Shown: one piece after another, positions 1 to 7,670 of the stretch
Layout of the letters: every line of letters starts with the position of its first letter
How positions within the stretch are numbered: position 1 is the first letter of the stretch
Assembly: GCF_023101685.1 (NCBI RefSeq)
Contig: NZ_CP082164.1
Location: 496,001 to 560,000, forward strand
DNA length: 64,000 nt
Direction: 5' to 3'
Source: Bradyrhizobium sp. 186
GTDB taxonomy: Bacteria; Pseudomonadota; Alphaproteobacteria; Rhizobiales; Xanthobacteraceae
The notes under the pieces: generated by a model
Told to the model about the DNA's origin: nothing
Databases searched by the model: none
Seen by the model: only the letters and a program-made list of their open reading frames with translations
Program-made: the position numbers and the translations under genes

Positions 1-494
1 TCCGGCTCGCTGTCGAAAACGCGGATGTCGGTCACGTCAAGGCTTGCCAGCGCGAACGCGATCGCCTTGCCGACGCCGCCGGCGCCGATCACGGCGACGG
101 TGTTACCGGCCGGCGCCAGTAGCGGCGCCACCGCGCGCGCGAATCCGGTCGTGTCGGTGTTGTGGCCGGTCAGTCTGCCGTCCCTGACGACGACGGTGTT
201 GACCGCGCCCATGGCGGCGGCGCCCGGCGCCAGCTCGTCGAGCAGCGGGACCACCGCTTCCTTGTAGGGATAGGTGACGTTGACGCCGGCAAAGCCGAGC
301 CGCCGCACCCCCTCGAGCATCATGGCGAGCCCGGCCGCGTCGGCGCCGGCAACCTCGATGAGCTGATAATGGCCGCGCAGGCCAAGCGCCTCGGCCGCGC
401 GCTCGTGCATTGCGGGCGAGGCCGAATGCGCAATCGGCGCGCCGATCAGGCCGGTGAGGAGCTTCGTGCTGGCGGCAGGTCCGCGCTTCGACAT
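1..494 (-). CDS. Shikimate dehydrogenase family protein (AroE-like), 3' part outside window
   Basis: Reverse-strand frame opening with ATG at 494 and running off the window start, so only the N-terminal ~164 residues are seen. Family members reduce 3-dehydroshikimate (or a related quinate-type substrate) with NADPH in the cytosol. Visible hallmarks are the substrate-binding HSASP stretch (~residues 23-27), the NVTYPYK block with the catalytic lysine (~80-86), the GHNTD block (~112-116) and the start of the nucleotide-binding GAGGVGKA loop (~137-144). It follows a LysR gene on the same strand. Family assignment is firm; whether it is the housekeeping AroE or a catabolic quinate/shikimate paralogue cannot be told, though the LysR neighbour favours a regulated paralogue. 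Confidence 0.85.
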   Translation of the reverse strand, partial: MSKRGPAASTKLLTGLIGAPIAHSASPAMHERAAEALGLRGHYQLIEVAGADAAGLAMMLEGVRRLGFAGVNVTYPYKEAVVPLLDELAPGAAAMGAVNTVVVRDGRLTGHNTDTTGFARAVAPLLAPAGNTVAVIGAGGVGKAIAFALASLDVTDIRVFDSEP

Positions 495-626
495 GGTGTG
501 CAATCGTCGTGTGAGGAGCGTTTATCCCCGGCCAATAGCGGGGAAATCCGCGCAAGTCCAAGCGCGACGATAGTCTTTCCCCCGCCTAACACAATTACTC
601 GTTTAACTACTAAACCTAACATCATG

Positions 627-1604
627 TTATTTCTTCCGCCCGCGCGCCGGGACCGCCCTGCCGTTGCCGCGGGTCGGCTCGACCGCGCGCATCTCGGCCC
701 GCAGGGATTCGATAAAATATTCGACGTGGAGCGACAGCGGCGCGCCGCGCTTGACCGCGATGTAGGTGTCGAACCGCGTCGGCTCGGTGATCTTCAACAG
801 CTCGATCCCGGGGTAGCCGCCATGGGCCACCGTGAACTGGTCGATGATGGCGATGCCGAGTCCCGCCTTCACCAGCGCGCAGACCGTGGTGCCGAAGCGC
901 GCGCGGATGGTGATGTTGTAGTCGAGCCGGTGCCGCGAAAAGATCTCGGCCATGATCCGCCCATAGGGATCGTTGGGATCGATGCCGATCAGCGGATAGC
1001 GGGTGATCTCGGCTGCCGAGACCTGCTTGCGGCCGGCGAGCTCGTGGCCGGGCGGCACGATGCAGTAGAGCTCGCCCGAGGCGAGCGGCATGAAGTCGAG
1101 CCCGGAGTGCTCGAGCCGGTAGCTCATCGCCACGCACTCGCCGCGGCCGAGCAGGAGGTAGTCGATGGCTTCCTCGAGCTTGAGGATATTGATGTCGATG
1201 CCGAGATCGGGATAGCGCCGTCGGACGCGCTCGATCGCGCGCGGTACCATCACCTGCGAGATGCTCGGCACCGAGCCGATGCGCAGCTCGGATAGTCCGC
1301 CGCGGCCGATCTTGGAGATGATCTCGGAGAGATCGTCGACCTTCTTGTAGACCCCGTTGATCTGCTCGAAGATGTTCTCCGCCTCGGGTGTCGGGAAGTA
1401 GCGTCCGTTCTGGCGCTGGAAGAAGCGGATGCCGAGCGAGCGCTCGGTGTATTTGACCAGCCGGCTGATGCCCGGCGCCGAGACGTTCAGAAGCTTCGCC
1501 GCACCGCCAATGGTGCCCGTCACCATCACGGCACGGATCACTTCGACCTGGCGCAGCGTCATCATATCCTGAACATCCCGAAAGGCGGTCGCGGCGGCGA
1601 TCAT
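627..1604 (-). CDS. LysR-family transcriptional regulator
   Basis: 325 residues, the usual LTTR size. The N-terminal winged helix (about residues 15-75; TLRQVEVIRAVMVTGTIGGA, then the recognition helix with SAPGISRLVKY) is followed by a periplasmic-binding-like effector domain (about 105-305). An alternative start at the tandem methionines 14/15 (position 1565 or 1562) would give a more typical LTTR N-terminus. It lies 132 bp upstream of the shikimate-dehydrogenase-like gene and on the same strand, unlike the usual divergent LTTR arrangement, so target control is inferred from proximity only. The effector is unknown. Confidence 0.88.
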   Translation of the reverse strand: MIAAATAFRDVQDMMTLRQVEVIRAVMVTGTIGGAAKLLNVSAPGISRLVKYTERSLGIRFFQRQNGRYFPTPEAENIFEQINGVYKKVDDLSEIISKIGRGGLSELRIGSVPSISQVMVPRAIERVRRRYPDLGIDINILKLEEAIDYLLLGRGECVAMSYRLEHSGLDFMPLASGELYCIVPPGHELAGRKQVSAAEITRYPLIGIDPNDPYGRIMAEIFSRHRLDYNITIRARFGTTVCALVKAGLGIAIIDQFTVAHGGYPGIELLKITEPTRFDTYIAVKRGAPLSLHVEYFIESLRAEMRAVEPTRGNGRAVPARGRKK

Positions 1605-1793
1605 CTCACGAGAGCCACGAGGTCATCCAGGCAAATGTCGGTCAACCGGACGCGGCGAGGGTGTCACGCTCACGCCCATAAGGGGAAGCCAGGAGAGCGG
1701 CACAGTCGGATTGTGTTGGCCAATGTCGGCCCGTTCGGAAGAGACAGCGGTGCCTGAGCGCGATCACGTGCCGCGCTGCTGCTACCGCATGGC

Positions 1794-1970
1794 TTAACTC
1801 GACGGTCCTTCGGGCGACACGCTGCCGGGGCGCTCCGCGCGCTCGCTTCGCAGCACTTCGCGCGCGAACTCGATGATCTTCTGCTTGTTTGCCGTATCGC
1901 GGACAGCGAAAAACACGCGATTGAGCTCGAGGCCGAGTACGCTGTTGAGGGCGATGTTCTCATCTTCCAT
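1794..1970 (-). CDS. Small conserved-looking protein upstream of bjaR
   Basis: 58-residue frame whose ATG at 1970 is preceded by a strong Shine-Dalgarno-like GGGGGAAAG eight bases upstream; the frame stays open further upstream but without a ribosome site. The product begins MEDENIALNSVLGL, has an amphipathic middle with an NKQKIIEFAREVL helix, and ends in a Ser/Pro-rich tail. No signal peptide or membrane segment. It is divergent from bjaR across 163 bp. I do not recognise the family. It is called a gene because of the ribosome site and the protein-like composition, but it is short enough to be spurious. Confidence 0.5.
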   Translation of the reverse strand: MEDENIALNSVLGLELNRVFFAVRDTANKQKIIEFAREVLRSERAERPGSVSPEGPSS

Positions 1971-2133
1971 CGTGGCTTTCCCCCTTCGGGCAACTAAGGT
2001 GTATCTTGACGCTCCTTCTGCCACAAGTAGATTAAATCTTGCCGTCACATACATCTCCGGAAAACTACGGGATTGGCGAATTGAGACGACCCCCAAAGAT
2101 ATGCTATAGGAAGCATCAAGGGGGCTCGAACCG

Positions 2134-2862
2134 ATGTCCGCCGTAGACTATGGCAGGGAAGCGCTCGATTTCATTGAGGGGCTTGGAGCCTATACCAAGG
2201 CTCCGGACGCCATGGACGCGCTTGCGACCGCGTTCGGCCGGTACGGCTTCGAACACATCATCGTAACGGGCTTGCCGAATCCCGATCAGCGCTTTTCCCA
2301 GATGGTGCTCGCCAAGAAGTGGCCGGCGGAGTGGTTCAGCCTCTACACCCAAAAGAGCTACGACCGCGTCGATCCCGTCATCCGCAAATGCCGGCAGACG
2401 GTGAACCCCTTCGAGTGGTCTGAGGCGCCGTATGATCCGGAATTGGAACCGGGCGCGGTGGAGGTGATGCGGCGCGCTGCCGATTTCCGCATGTCGCGTG
2501 GCTTCGTCGTGCCGATCCACGGGTTGACCGGCTACGAGGCCGGCGTCTCGCTCGGTGGCGTCAACCTCGATCTCAATGCCCGCAGCAAGCCGGCGCTGCA
2601 CCTGATCGCGATGTACGGCTTCGACCACATTCGCCGTCTGCTGGATCCGGCGCCGCACCCATCGATGCGCCTCACCCCGCGCGAGCGCGAGGTGATCGCC
2701 TGGGCCTCGCAGGGCAAGTCCGCATGGGAGATCGGCGAGATCCTGAGCATCACGCAACGCACCGCGGAAGAGCATCTTGCAACCGCTGCGCGCAAGCTAG
2801 GCGCCGTCAACCGGACGCATGCGGTCGCGATCGCGATCCGCCACAGAATCATCAATCCCTGA
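2134..2862 (+). CDS. bjaR: LuxR-family quorum-sensing regulator, BjaR1-like
   Basis: 242 residues with the LuxR architecture: an autoinducer-binding domain (about residues 15-165) and a C-terminal LuxR helix-turn-helix (about 178-240). The five near-invariant ligand-pocket residues are present with TraR-like spacing: W67, Y71, D80, P81, W95. The HTH has the TPREREV motif with the conserved Glu185. A GGGGG ribosome site precedes the ATG. It sits directly upstream of a LuxI gene that strongly resembles BjaI, so it is expected to sense isovaleryl-homoserine lactone (known for the B. japonicum pair) and to activate bjaI through the palindrome in the intergenic gap. Ligand identity is inferred from resemblance. 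Confidence 0.88.
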   Translation: MSAVDYGREALDFIEGLGAYTKAPDAMDALATAFGRYGFEHIIVTGLPNPDQRFSQMVLAKKWPAEWFSLYTQKSYDRVDPVIRKCRQTVNPFEWSEAPYDPELEPGAVEVMRRAADFRMSRGFVVPIHGLTGYEAGVSLGGVNLDLNARSKPALHLIAMYGFDHIRRLLDPAPHPSMRLTPREREVIAWASQGKSAWEIGEILSITQRTAEEHLATAARKLGAVNRTHAVAIAIRHRIINP

Positions 2863-2871
2863 AATCGTCGC

Positions 2872-2893
2872 CTACTGGGAAATTTCCCAATAG
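2872..2893. promoter_or_regulatory. 22-bp lux-box-like palindrome between bjaR and bjaI
   Basis: Two 11-base arms, CTACTGGGAAA and its mirrored partner TTTCCCAATAG, meet without a spacer; 10 of 11 base pairs match, the single mismatch being 2875/2890. It starts 10 bp after the bjaR stop and lies ~55-75 bp before the bjaI start, the expected place for a LuxR-type activator site. The dyad length (~20 bp) matches lux boxes, but the sequence differs from the Vibrio consensus, so binding by BjaR is inferred. Confidence 0.75.
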
Positions 2894-2947
2894 TCGGCTC
2901 CGCCTTTTTGGCTGACGCTTCCCTCATTTCAAGCGATGGGGGAGTTC

Positions 2948-3604
2948 ATGATTCATGTGATTTCGGCCGTTAACCGGCATCTCTACGAAGACGTCATCGA
3001 GCAACATTTCCGCGTCCGCCACGAGATTTTCGTCGAGGAGCGGAAATGGGACGCGCTGCGCAAGCCCGATGGCCGCGAGATCGACGTCTACGACAATGAG
3101 GACGCGATCTACCTCCTCGCGCTGGACAACCGTCGTGTGGTGGGCGGCTACCGCCTGTATCCGACCACCAAGCCGACGATGATGAGCGATGTCTTCCCGC
3201 ATCTCGCCGCGGTGCGCGGTTGCCCCTCGGATCCGCTGATCTGGGAGTGGTCGCGCTTCTTCGTGGCGCGCGACCGCCGCGACGGCGCGCTGAACCTGCA
3301 ACTGATGGCCGCGATGCAGGAGTTCTGCCTCGATCAGGGTATCGAGCGTCTCTGCCTCGTCATGGAGACCTGGTGGCTGCCGCGCTTCCACGACATCGGA
3401 TTCGTCGTCACGCCGCTGGGATTGCCGGCACTGGTCGAGGATTCCTGGACCATGGCCGCAACCATCGAGGTCCGTCAGGATTCGCTCGACGTCGTGCGCG
3501 ACCGTATCGGGATGACGAACGTCATCCAGCAGGACGGTCCGCGTATCGACTGCATCGCCCGTGCCAACACCTGCGGCCTCGCCGCGCAACGAAAGATCGC
3601 TTGA
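2948..3604 (+). CDS. bjaI: Acyl-homoserine-lactone synthase, BjaI-like (isovaleryl-HSL)
   Basis: 218 residues from the ATG at 2948, chosen because the GGGGGAG at 2938-2944 precedes it and the family begins MIHVIS; an in-frame ATG at 2936 lacks a ribosome site. Conserved LuxI residues are all present: R24, F28, W34, D46, D49, R69, F83, E100, R103. The enzyme makes an acyl-homoserine lactone from S-adenosylmethionine; characterised BjaI is unusual in using isovaleryl-CoA rather than acyl-ACP, and this sequence closely resembles it as I remember it. It is co-directional with bjaR and followed one base later by a small gene. Regulation is presumably positive feedback through the palindrome at 2872-2893. 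Confidence 0.9.
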   Translation: MIHVISAVNRHLYEDVIEQHFRVRHEIFVEERKWDALRKPDGREIDVYDNEDAIYLLALDNRRVVGGYRLYPTTKPTMMSDVFPHLAAVRGCPSDPLIWEWSRFFVARDRRDGALNLQLMAAMQEFCLDQGIERLCLVMETWWLPRFHDIGFVVTPLGLPALVEDSWTMAATIEVRQDSLDVVRDRIGMTNVIQQDGPRIDCIARANTCGLAAQRKIA

Positions 3605-3605
3605 A

Positions 3606-3824
3606 ATGTCAAACATGATGCGGGACAGCCAGATGATCGCGCAGATCAGTGACGAGAATCTCGGCTACATGTCCGATATGGCGCTCGAGCTCGCGGAGAT
3701 GGCGGAAGACTCCGGATTGGCGACGCTCGCCTACCTGTTCCGAATGGCCGCGCTGGAGGCCTCGACGGCCAACGTCGTGCTCGCCGAGCCGGACGATCTT
3801 CTCCACCCGATGACGTCGCACTAA
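3606..3824 (+). CDS. Small protein coupled to bjaI
   Basis: 72-residue frame; its ATG lies one base after the bjaI stop, so it is very probably co-translated with bjaI. The product starts MSNMMRDSQMIAQ and is acidic and helix-forming (alternating LGYMSDMALELAEMAEDSG and LATLAYLFRMAALEAS stretches), with no signal peptide or membrane span. The gene ends immediately at a strong hairpin. I do not recognise the family. Position suggests a partner or modulator of quorum sensing, but that is only a guess from context. Confidence 0.7.
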   Translation: MSNMMRDSQMIAQISDENLGYMSDMALELAEMAEDSGLATLAYLFRMAALEASTANVVLAEPDDLLHPMTSH

Positions 3825-3863
3825 AGCGCGATGAGATGAGGATGAATCATCATCGCGCTTTAG
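3821..3863. terminator. Perfect 14-bp hairpin at the end of the bjaR-bjaI operon
   Basis: Arms CTAAAGCGCGATGA (3821-3834) and the exact reverse complement (3850-3863) flank a 15-base loop, overlapping the stop codon of the small gene after bjaI. It is followed by a modest T/G run. It could end the operon transcript, and it is also of a type dispersed in Bradyrhizobium intergenic regions. Confidence 0.6.
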
Positions 3864-3873
3864 GTTGTTGTTT

Positions 3874-3949
3874 GAGCATGATCTCCGCGCAAACGCGTTC
3901 CGCGTTTGTCGCGAGGGAAAACCGCTTCGCACTTTTCCGGATCATGCTC
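3874..3949. repeat. Dispersed palindromic repeat, GAGCATGAT family (copy 1)
   Basis: Begins GAGCATGAT and ends with the complementary ATCATGCTC, with AAAACCGCTTCGCACTTTTC in the right half. A shorter copy of the same family, in inverted orientation, lies at 53320-53368. The IS701 element begins directly at its right edge. No coding capacity. Confidence 0.75.
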
Positions 3950-3952
3950 TAG

Positions 3953-5472
3953 TTCTACTGCGTCACAAATTTCGGGCGTGGTCGCATTTTGCTTTGGCCG
4001 CAACACGGGCATCGCGGCAAGGTTCTGGCGATCGCGTTGGCCAAACGGATGCGCATGGTCGCGATTGAGTTCGGGATGTGACGTTCAGGCCGCAACGGCA
4101 GTACCTCTGGGTCGGTAACCTGCGGGAAGGGCAAGTTGCGGGAAGATCGGGGCGTGACGAGGTCCTGAGGGGGGAATCGTCTCCCTTTCGGAGATCAGGA
4201 ATCCGTAAGCTGCGATGCAGAGCGTTGCGTGATGATGGAAGCCACGCCATCCCCGACCTTCAAAATGCCCGAGGCCGACTTCTTGCTTGAGCTCCTGATA
4301 GTCGCGCTCAATGCGCCAACGCAGCTTGGCGAAGTAGACCAGACGGTGAAAGGCGATATCGGCGGGAAGCGTCGACAAAAAGTATTTGGTCGGCTCGGTC
4401 TCGTCCTTGGGCCACTCGATCAAGAGCCATTCTTGCGGGCACGGCTCGTGGCGCCTTTCGTCACGCCGCGCGGCACGCACCCGCACCCGCGCAAAGCGCG
4501 AAGACATGGTTTCCGCCGAACCTTCTCGCCATTCGATGGTGCGCCAGGCGCGCTTGGGCAGGCCGAGTGCAAGGTCTTTGACTGAGACCGGCCAATGCTT
4601 GGCGTCGCGCTGCAGGCGCTTTGGTGGCCGTCCGCGGCCCGACCAAGTCTTCGGCGGCAGCGGTCCCGTCCCGTCTGCCCACACCGTCGTATTCGACAGA
4701 ATGCCCGCGACGTAAGCCAGCCCCAGGGCCGTGATGTCGGCGCGCAGATTGCTGTTATTGCCATAGCCGGCATCCAGCAGCGCCGCGCCACGCGGCAGAC
4801 CAGCCGCGCAGGCCCAGTGCAGTTGCTCCAGCGCGATCTCATGCTTGGTCTTGAAGCCAATATCTTCAGGAACCCCCACCTTGCGCAGACGATCGCTATC
4901 CTCCGCCCATTCCTGCGGCAGATACAGCCGGTACGCCACCGGCAGGCTCGCATGTTCGTTGGCAATCGACAGCGACACCGCGACCTGGCAGTTGTCCTCC
5001 TTACCAAGTTGACCGCAATATTGCCGCGCAACACCGACCGACTGCCGCCCCTTCTTCGGCAGTCCAGTATCGTCGATAATCCACGCTTCGATCGGGCCGT
5101 GACGCTCGATCTCGGGCAAGACCTTCTCGCGCACCTTGGCCAAGACGCGTTCGTCGGACCAACGTCCCTCGCCGACAAAATGCAGAAGCGATTGATGCTG
5201 GGCGGCCACCCGCGCCGGTGCCGTGACCGCTGCGATCGGTTCGACGCTCTTGCGCTCGCCTCGCAGCATCAGCCCGGTGCAATAATCGCGAAGCGGCTGC
5301 TCTCGGTCTTTGTGCCCGATCACGCTCGCAAGCCCCTCGACATAGGCGGCAAATCGCGATTCACTGCTCTTAAACCTTCGGCGATCCATCCTCAGCCCCT
5401 ACCGCTGGCCTGAATCCCGCCCACTACCTGATTCCTGAATCCCTGGTACTGCGACTTTCTGACTCAGTAGAA
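3953..5472 (-). mobile_element. IS701-family insertion sequence, complete
   Basis: 1520-bp element bounded by imperfect inverted repeats: left TTCTACTGCGTCACAAA and right (reverse strand) TTCTACTGAGTCAGAAA, 15 of 17 matching. It is flanked by a 4-bp direct repeat CTAG at 3949-3952 and 5473-5476, as expected of the IS701 family (4-bp targets of the YTAR type). It holds one intact transposase gene on the reverse strand. The target is the edge of a dispersed palindromic repeat downstream of the quorum-sensing genes and ~180 bp before the presumed regulatory site of livH. Confidence 0.9.
4085..5389 (-). CDS. IS701-family DDE transposase
   Basis: 434 residues, intact and of normal length. The DDE catalytic core begins at the IIDDTGLPKKG motif (first Asp, ~residues 104-114) followed by the typical QYCGQLGKEDNCQVAVS stretch; the second Asp lies in LLDAGYG (~205-211); the C-terminal RWRIERDYQELKQEVGLGHF block carries the catalytic Glu. 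A shorter ATG-less extension is not needed. It fills most of the element between the inverted repeats. With no frame damage, this copy may be active. Confidence 0.92.
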   Translation of the reverse strand: MDRRRFKSSESRFAAYVEGLASVIGHKDREQPLRDYCTGLMLRGERKSVEPIAAVTAPARVAAQHQSLLHFVGEGRWSDERVLAKVREKVLPEIERHGPIEAWIIDDTGLPKKGRQSVGVARQYCGQLGKEDNCQVAVSLSIANEHASLPVAYRLYLPQEWAEDSDRLRKVGVPEDIGFKTKHEIALEQLHWACAAGLPRGAALLDAGYGNNSNLRADITALGLAYVAGILSNTTVWADGTGPLPPKTWSGRGRPPKRLQRDAKHWPVSVKDLALGLPKRAWRTIEWREGSAETMSSRFARVRVRAARRDERRHEPCPQEWLLIEWPKDETEPTKYFLSTLPADIAFHRLVYFAKLRWRIERDYQELKQEVGLGHFEGRGWRGFHHHATLCIAAYGFLISERETIPPSGPRHAPIFPQLALPAGYRPRGTAVAA

Positions 5473-5476
5473 CTAG

Positions 5477-5811
5477 CTAGACGCATCCTTTCCTTCCCTC
5501 ATTTCAACGGAAGGCCTCGCCCTCTCCCCTCGGAGAGGGCGATCGTTTTTGCGTAGCGCGCCGCTTCGTTGCCTCCGCCCGGATGGGTGCGGCAGGTTGA
5601 CCCATCCTGCCCGGCAGCCTGCTTGCAAGGCGCGCACGACCGCGCGCGCCGAGATGCAACAAAGTGCATGTCTGGCGTAGAATCGCTCTTGCCTCGGAAC
5701 GATACTGCCATTACCCATTTTTTGGCCTTGAAGAGGCGGGGGGAGCTCTTTCACTGATGGCGACCGTGTTCGAACATCGGCGCGACGCTGCGTGCGCCTG
5801 AAAGAGTTTTG
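5477..5811 (+). other. Upstream region of the liv operon
   Basis: 335 bp without a convincing gene. It contains a C/T-rich palindromic stretch near 5517-5545 (a CCCTCTCC / GGAGAGGG pair, of a type seen between other genes here), the presumed BoxR site at 5654-5670, and must hold the livH promoter. Short open frames on both strands have no ribosome sites or protein-like composition. Confidence 0.5.
5654..5670. promoter_or_regulatory. Presumed BoxR operator upstream of livH
   Basis: ATGCA-ACAAAG-TGCATG: two TGCA words separated by exactly six bases. From memory, the Azoarcus BoxR repressor binds a TGCA-N6-TGCA site. The same spacer and flanks recur before boxC (22547-22563) and, degenerate, before benzoate-CoA ligase (19734-19750). 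It lies ~140 bp before the livH start. Confidence 0.65.
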
Positions 5812-6729
5812 ATGCTGCTCGTCGTCGAACAGTTCTTGAACGGATTGCAGTTCGGCCTGCTGCTGTTCCTGCTCGCCGCCGGACTGACGCTGGTGTTCGG
5901 GATCATGGATCTCGTCAACCTCGCGCATGGCTCGCTCTACATGATGGGCGCCTATTTCGCCGCGACCTTCGCAGCCTGGACCGGCAGTTTCCTGCTCGGC
6001 GCGCTGATGGCGCTCGGTGCGACGCTGCTGCTCGGCATCGTGCTTGAAGTGGTGGCGCTGAAACATCTCTATGGAAGAGACCATCTCGACCATGTGCTCG
6101 CGACCTTCGGGCTGATCCTGTTCTTCAACGAGGCCGTGCGGCTGATCTGGGGTCCGGCGGGTCTTGCGCTGCCGCTGCCGGCCTGGCTCACCGTGCCGGT
6201 GCCGATCCTGCCCGGCATTCACTATCCCGCCTACCGCCTTGCCATCATCGTCGTCGCGCTGCTCGTCGCGCTGCTGCTCTATCTCGGCGTGATGCGCACC
6301 CGCATCGGCATGCTGATCCGGGCCGGCGCCTCCAACCGCGAGATGATCGGCGCGCTCGGTATCAACATCAAGCTGCTCTACACGCTGGTGTTCGGTCTCG
6401 GCGCCGCGCTCGCAGGTCTCGCCGGGCTGATGCAGGCGCCGATCCTCACCGTGCAGATCGGCATGGGCGAGAACATTTTGATCCTCGCCTTCGTCATCAT
6501 CGTGATCGGCGGCATCGGCTCGATCCGCGGCGCGTTCCTCGCCGCGATCTTCGTCGGCATGATCGACACGCTCGGCCGTGCCTTCCTGCCCAACCTGCTG
6601 CGGCAGGTGCTGAGCTCGACCGCCGCCTCCACCGCCGCGCCTGCGCTGTCGTCCATGCTGATCTATCTGTTGATGGCGATCGTGCTGGTGGTGCGGCCGG
6701 AGGGGCTGTTTCCGGCCAGCCGTCGATGA
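5812..6729 (+). CDS. livH: Branched-chain-type ABC transporter permease LivH
   Basis: 305 residues, all-helical membrane protein with about eight hydrophobic spans and the LivH signature near the N-terminus (AAGLTLVFGIMDLVNLAHGS) plus the EAA-like IGGIGSIRGAFLAA loop that contacts the ATPase. ATG at 5812 is chosen; a TTG directly before it is possible. First gene of livHMGF, overlapping livM by four bases. Transporters of this class import branched-chain amino acids but also, commonly in alphaproteobacteria, aromatic acids; the BoxR-like site upstream suggests benzoate or a related acid. No binding-protein gene is present in the operon. Confidence 0.9.
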   Translation: MLLVVEQFLNGLQFGLLLFLLAAGLTLVFGIMDLVNLAHGSLYMMGAYFAATFAAWTGSFLLGALMALGATLLLGIVLEVVALKHLYGRDHLDHVLATFGLILFFNEAVRLIWGPAGLALPLPAWLTVPVPILPGIHYPAYRLAIIVVALLVALLLYLGVMRTRIGMLIRAGASNREMIGALGINIKLLYTLVFGLGAALAGLAGLMQAPILTVQIGMGENILILAFVIIVIGGIGSIRGAFLAAIFVGMIDTLGRAFLPNLLRQVLSSTAASTAAPALSSMLIYLLMAIVLVVRPEGLFPASRR

Positions 6730-7670
6730 AGGTTTTCACTGTGAGCAAGGCCGTCACGGCCCTGATGCTGGCGGGCCTCGTGCTGCTGCCGCTCTATTCG
6801 CATCTCTCCGGCAACATCTTCATCCTGACGCTGTTCACCCGCATCGTCATCCTGGCGCTGGCGGCCGCGAGCCTCAACCTCATCATGGGCTATGGCGGCA
6901 TGATGAGCTTTGGCCACGCCGCCTATCTCGGCATCGGCGGCTACGCCGTCGGCATCCTGGCGCAGGAAGGTGTCGGCTCCGGCTTCATCCAGTTTCCGGT
7001 CGCGCTTGCCGCATCCGCGCTGTACGCGCTCGTCATCGGCGCGCTCAGTTTGCGCACCCGCGGCGTCTATTTCATCATGATTACGCTGGCGTTTGCGCAG
7101 ATGGCCTATTATGTCGCCTCGGGGCTGGCGCGATACGGCGGCGACGACGGCCTTACCGTCTACAAACGCAGCGACTTCTCCGGCCTGGTCAATCTCGGCA
7201 ACCGCGTGCAGTTCTATTACCTCTGCCTCGCTTGTCTGTTTGGCGTGATCTTCCTGATCTGGCGCATCGCCAATTCGCGCTTCGGCCTCGTCTTGCAAGG
7301 CTTGCGCTCCAATGAGCAGCGCATGCAGGCGATCGGCTTTCCGGCAAAACGCTACCAGCTCGTCTGCTTCGTCATCTCCGGCATGATGTGCGGCCTCGCC
7401 GGCGCGCTGCTCGCCAACAACACCGATTTCATCAGCCCGGCCGTGATGTACTGGACCCGCTCCGGCGACCTCATGGTGATGGTGATCCTCGGCGGCATGG
7501 GTGCGCTGTTCGGCCCCGTCATGGGCGCGGTGGTCTATCTGCTGCTGGAAGAGTTTTTGTCGCAGATCACCGAATACTGGGCGCTGATCATGGGTCCGCT
7601 GCTGCTGTTGATCGTGCTGTTTGGCCGCGGCGGCATCATGGGCCTGCTCGGGAGGCTCAACCGTGGCTGA
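6726..7670 (+). CDS. livM: Branched-chain-type ABC transporter permease LivM
   Basis: 314 residues with many hydrophobic spans and the LivM signature NLIMGYGGMMSFGHAAYLGI near residues 48-67, and the ILGGMGALFGPVMGA coupling loop near the C-terminus. It overlaps livH by four bases (ATGA) and livG by eight, indicating translational coupling. Pairs with LivH to form the membrane channel. Confidence 0.9.
   Translation: MKVFTVSKAVTALMLAGLVLLPLYSHLSGNIFILTLFTRIVILALAAASLNLIMGYGGMMSFGHAAYLGIGGYAVGILAQEGVGSGFIQFPVALAASALYALVIGALSLRTRGVYFIMITLAFAQMAYYVASGLARYGGDDGLTVYKRSDFSGLVNLGNRVQFYYLCLACLFGVIFLIWRIANSRFGLVLQGLRSNEQRMQAIGFPAKRYQLVCFVISGMMCGLAGALLANNTDFISPAVMYWTRSGDLMVMVILGGMGALFGPVMGAVVYLLLEEFLSQITEYWALIMGPLLLLIVLFGRGGIMGLLGRLNRG

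Noticed and set aside
162..1295. 377-codon forward open frame over the LysR gene
   Set aside because: Shadow of the LysR and AroE-like genes on the other strand; composition not protein-like.
2100..2120. Small ATGCT/AGCAT dyad just before bjaR as a second lux-type box
   Set aside because: Only five-base arms and unlike the strong palindrome before bjaI; could be chance.
4595..5413. 272-codon forward open frame inside the IS701 element
   Set aside because: Complement of the transposase frame, with no recognisable domain.
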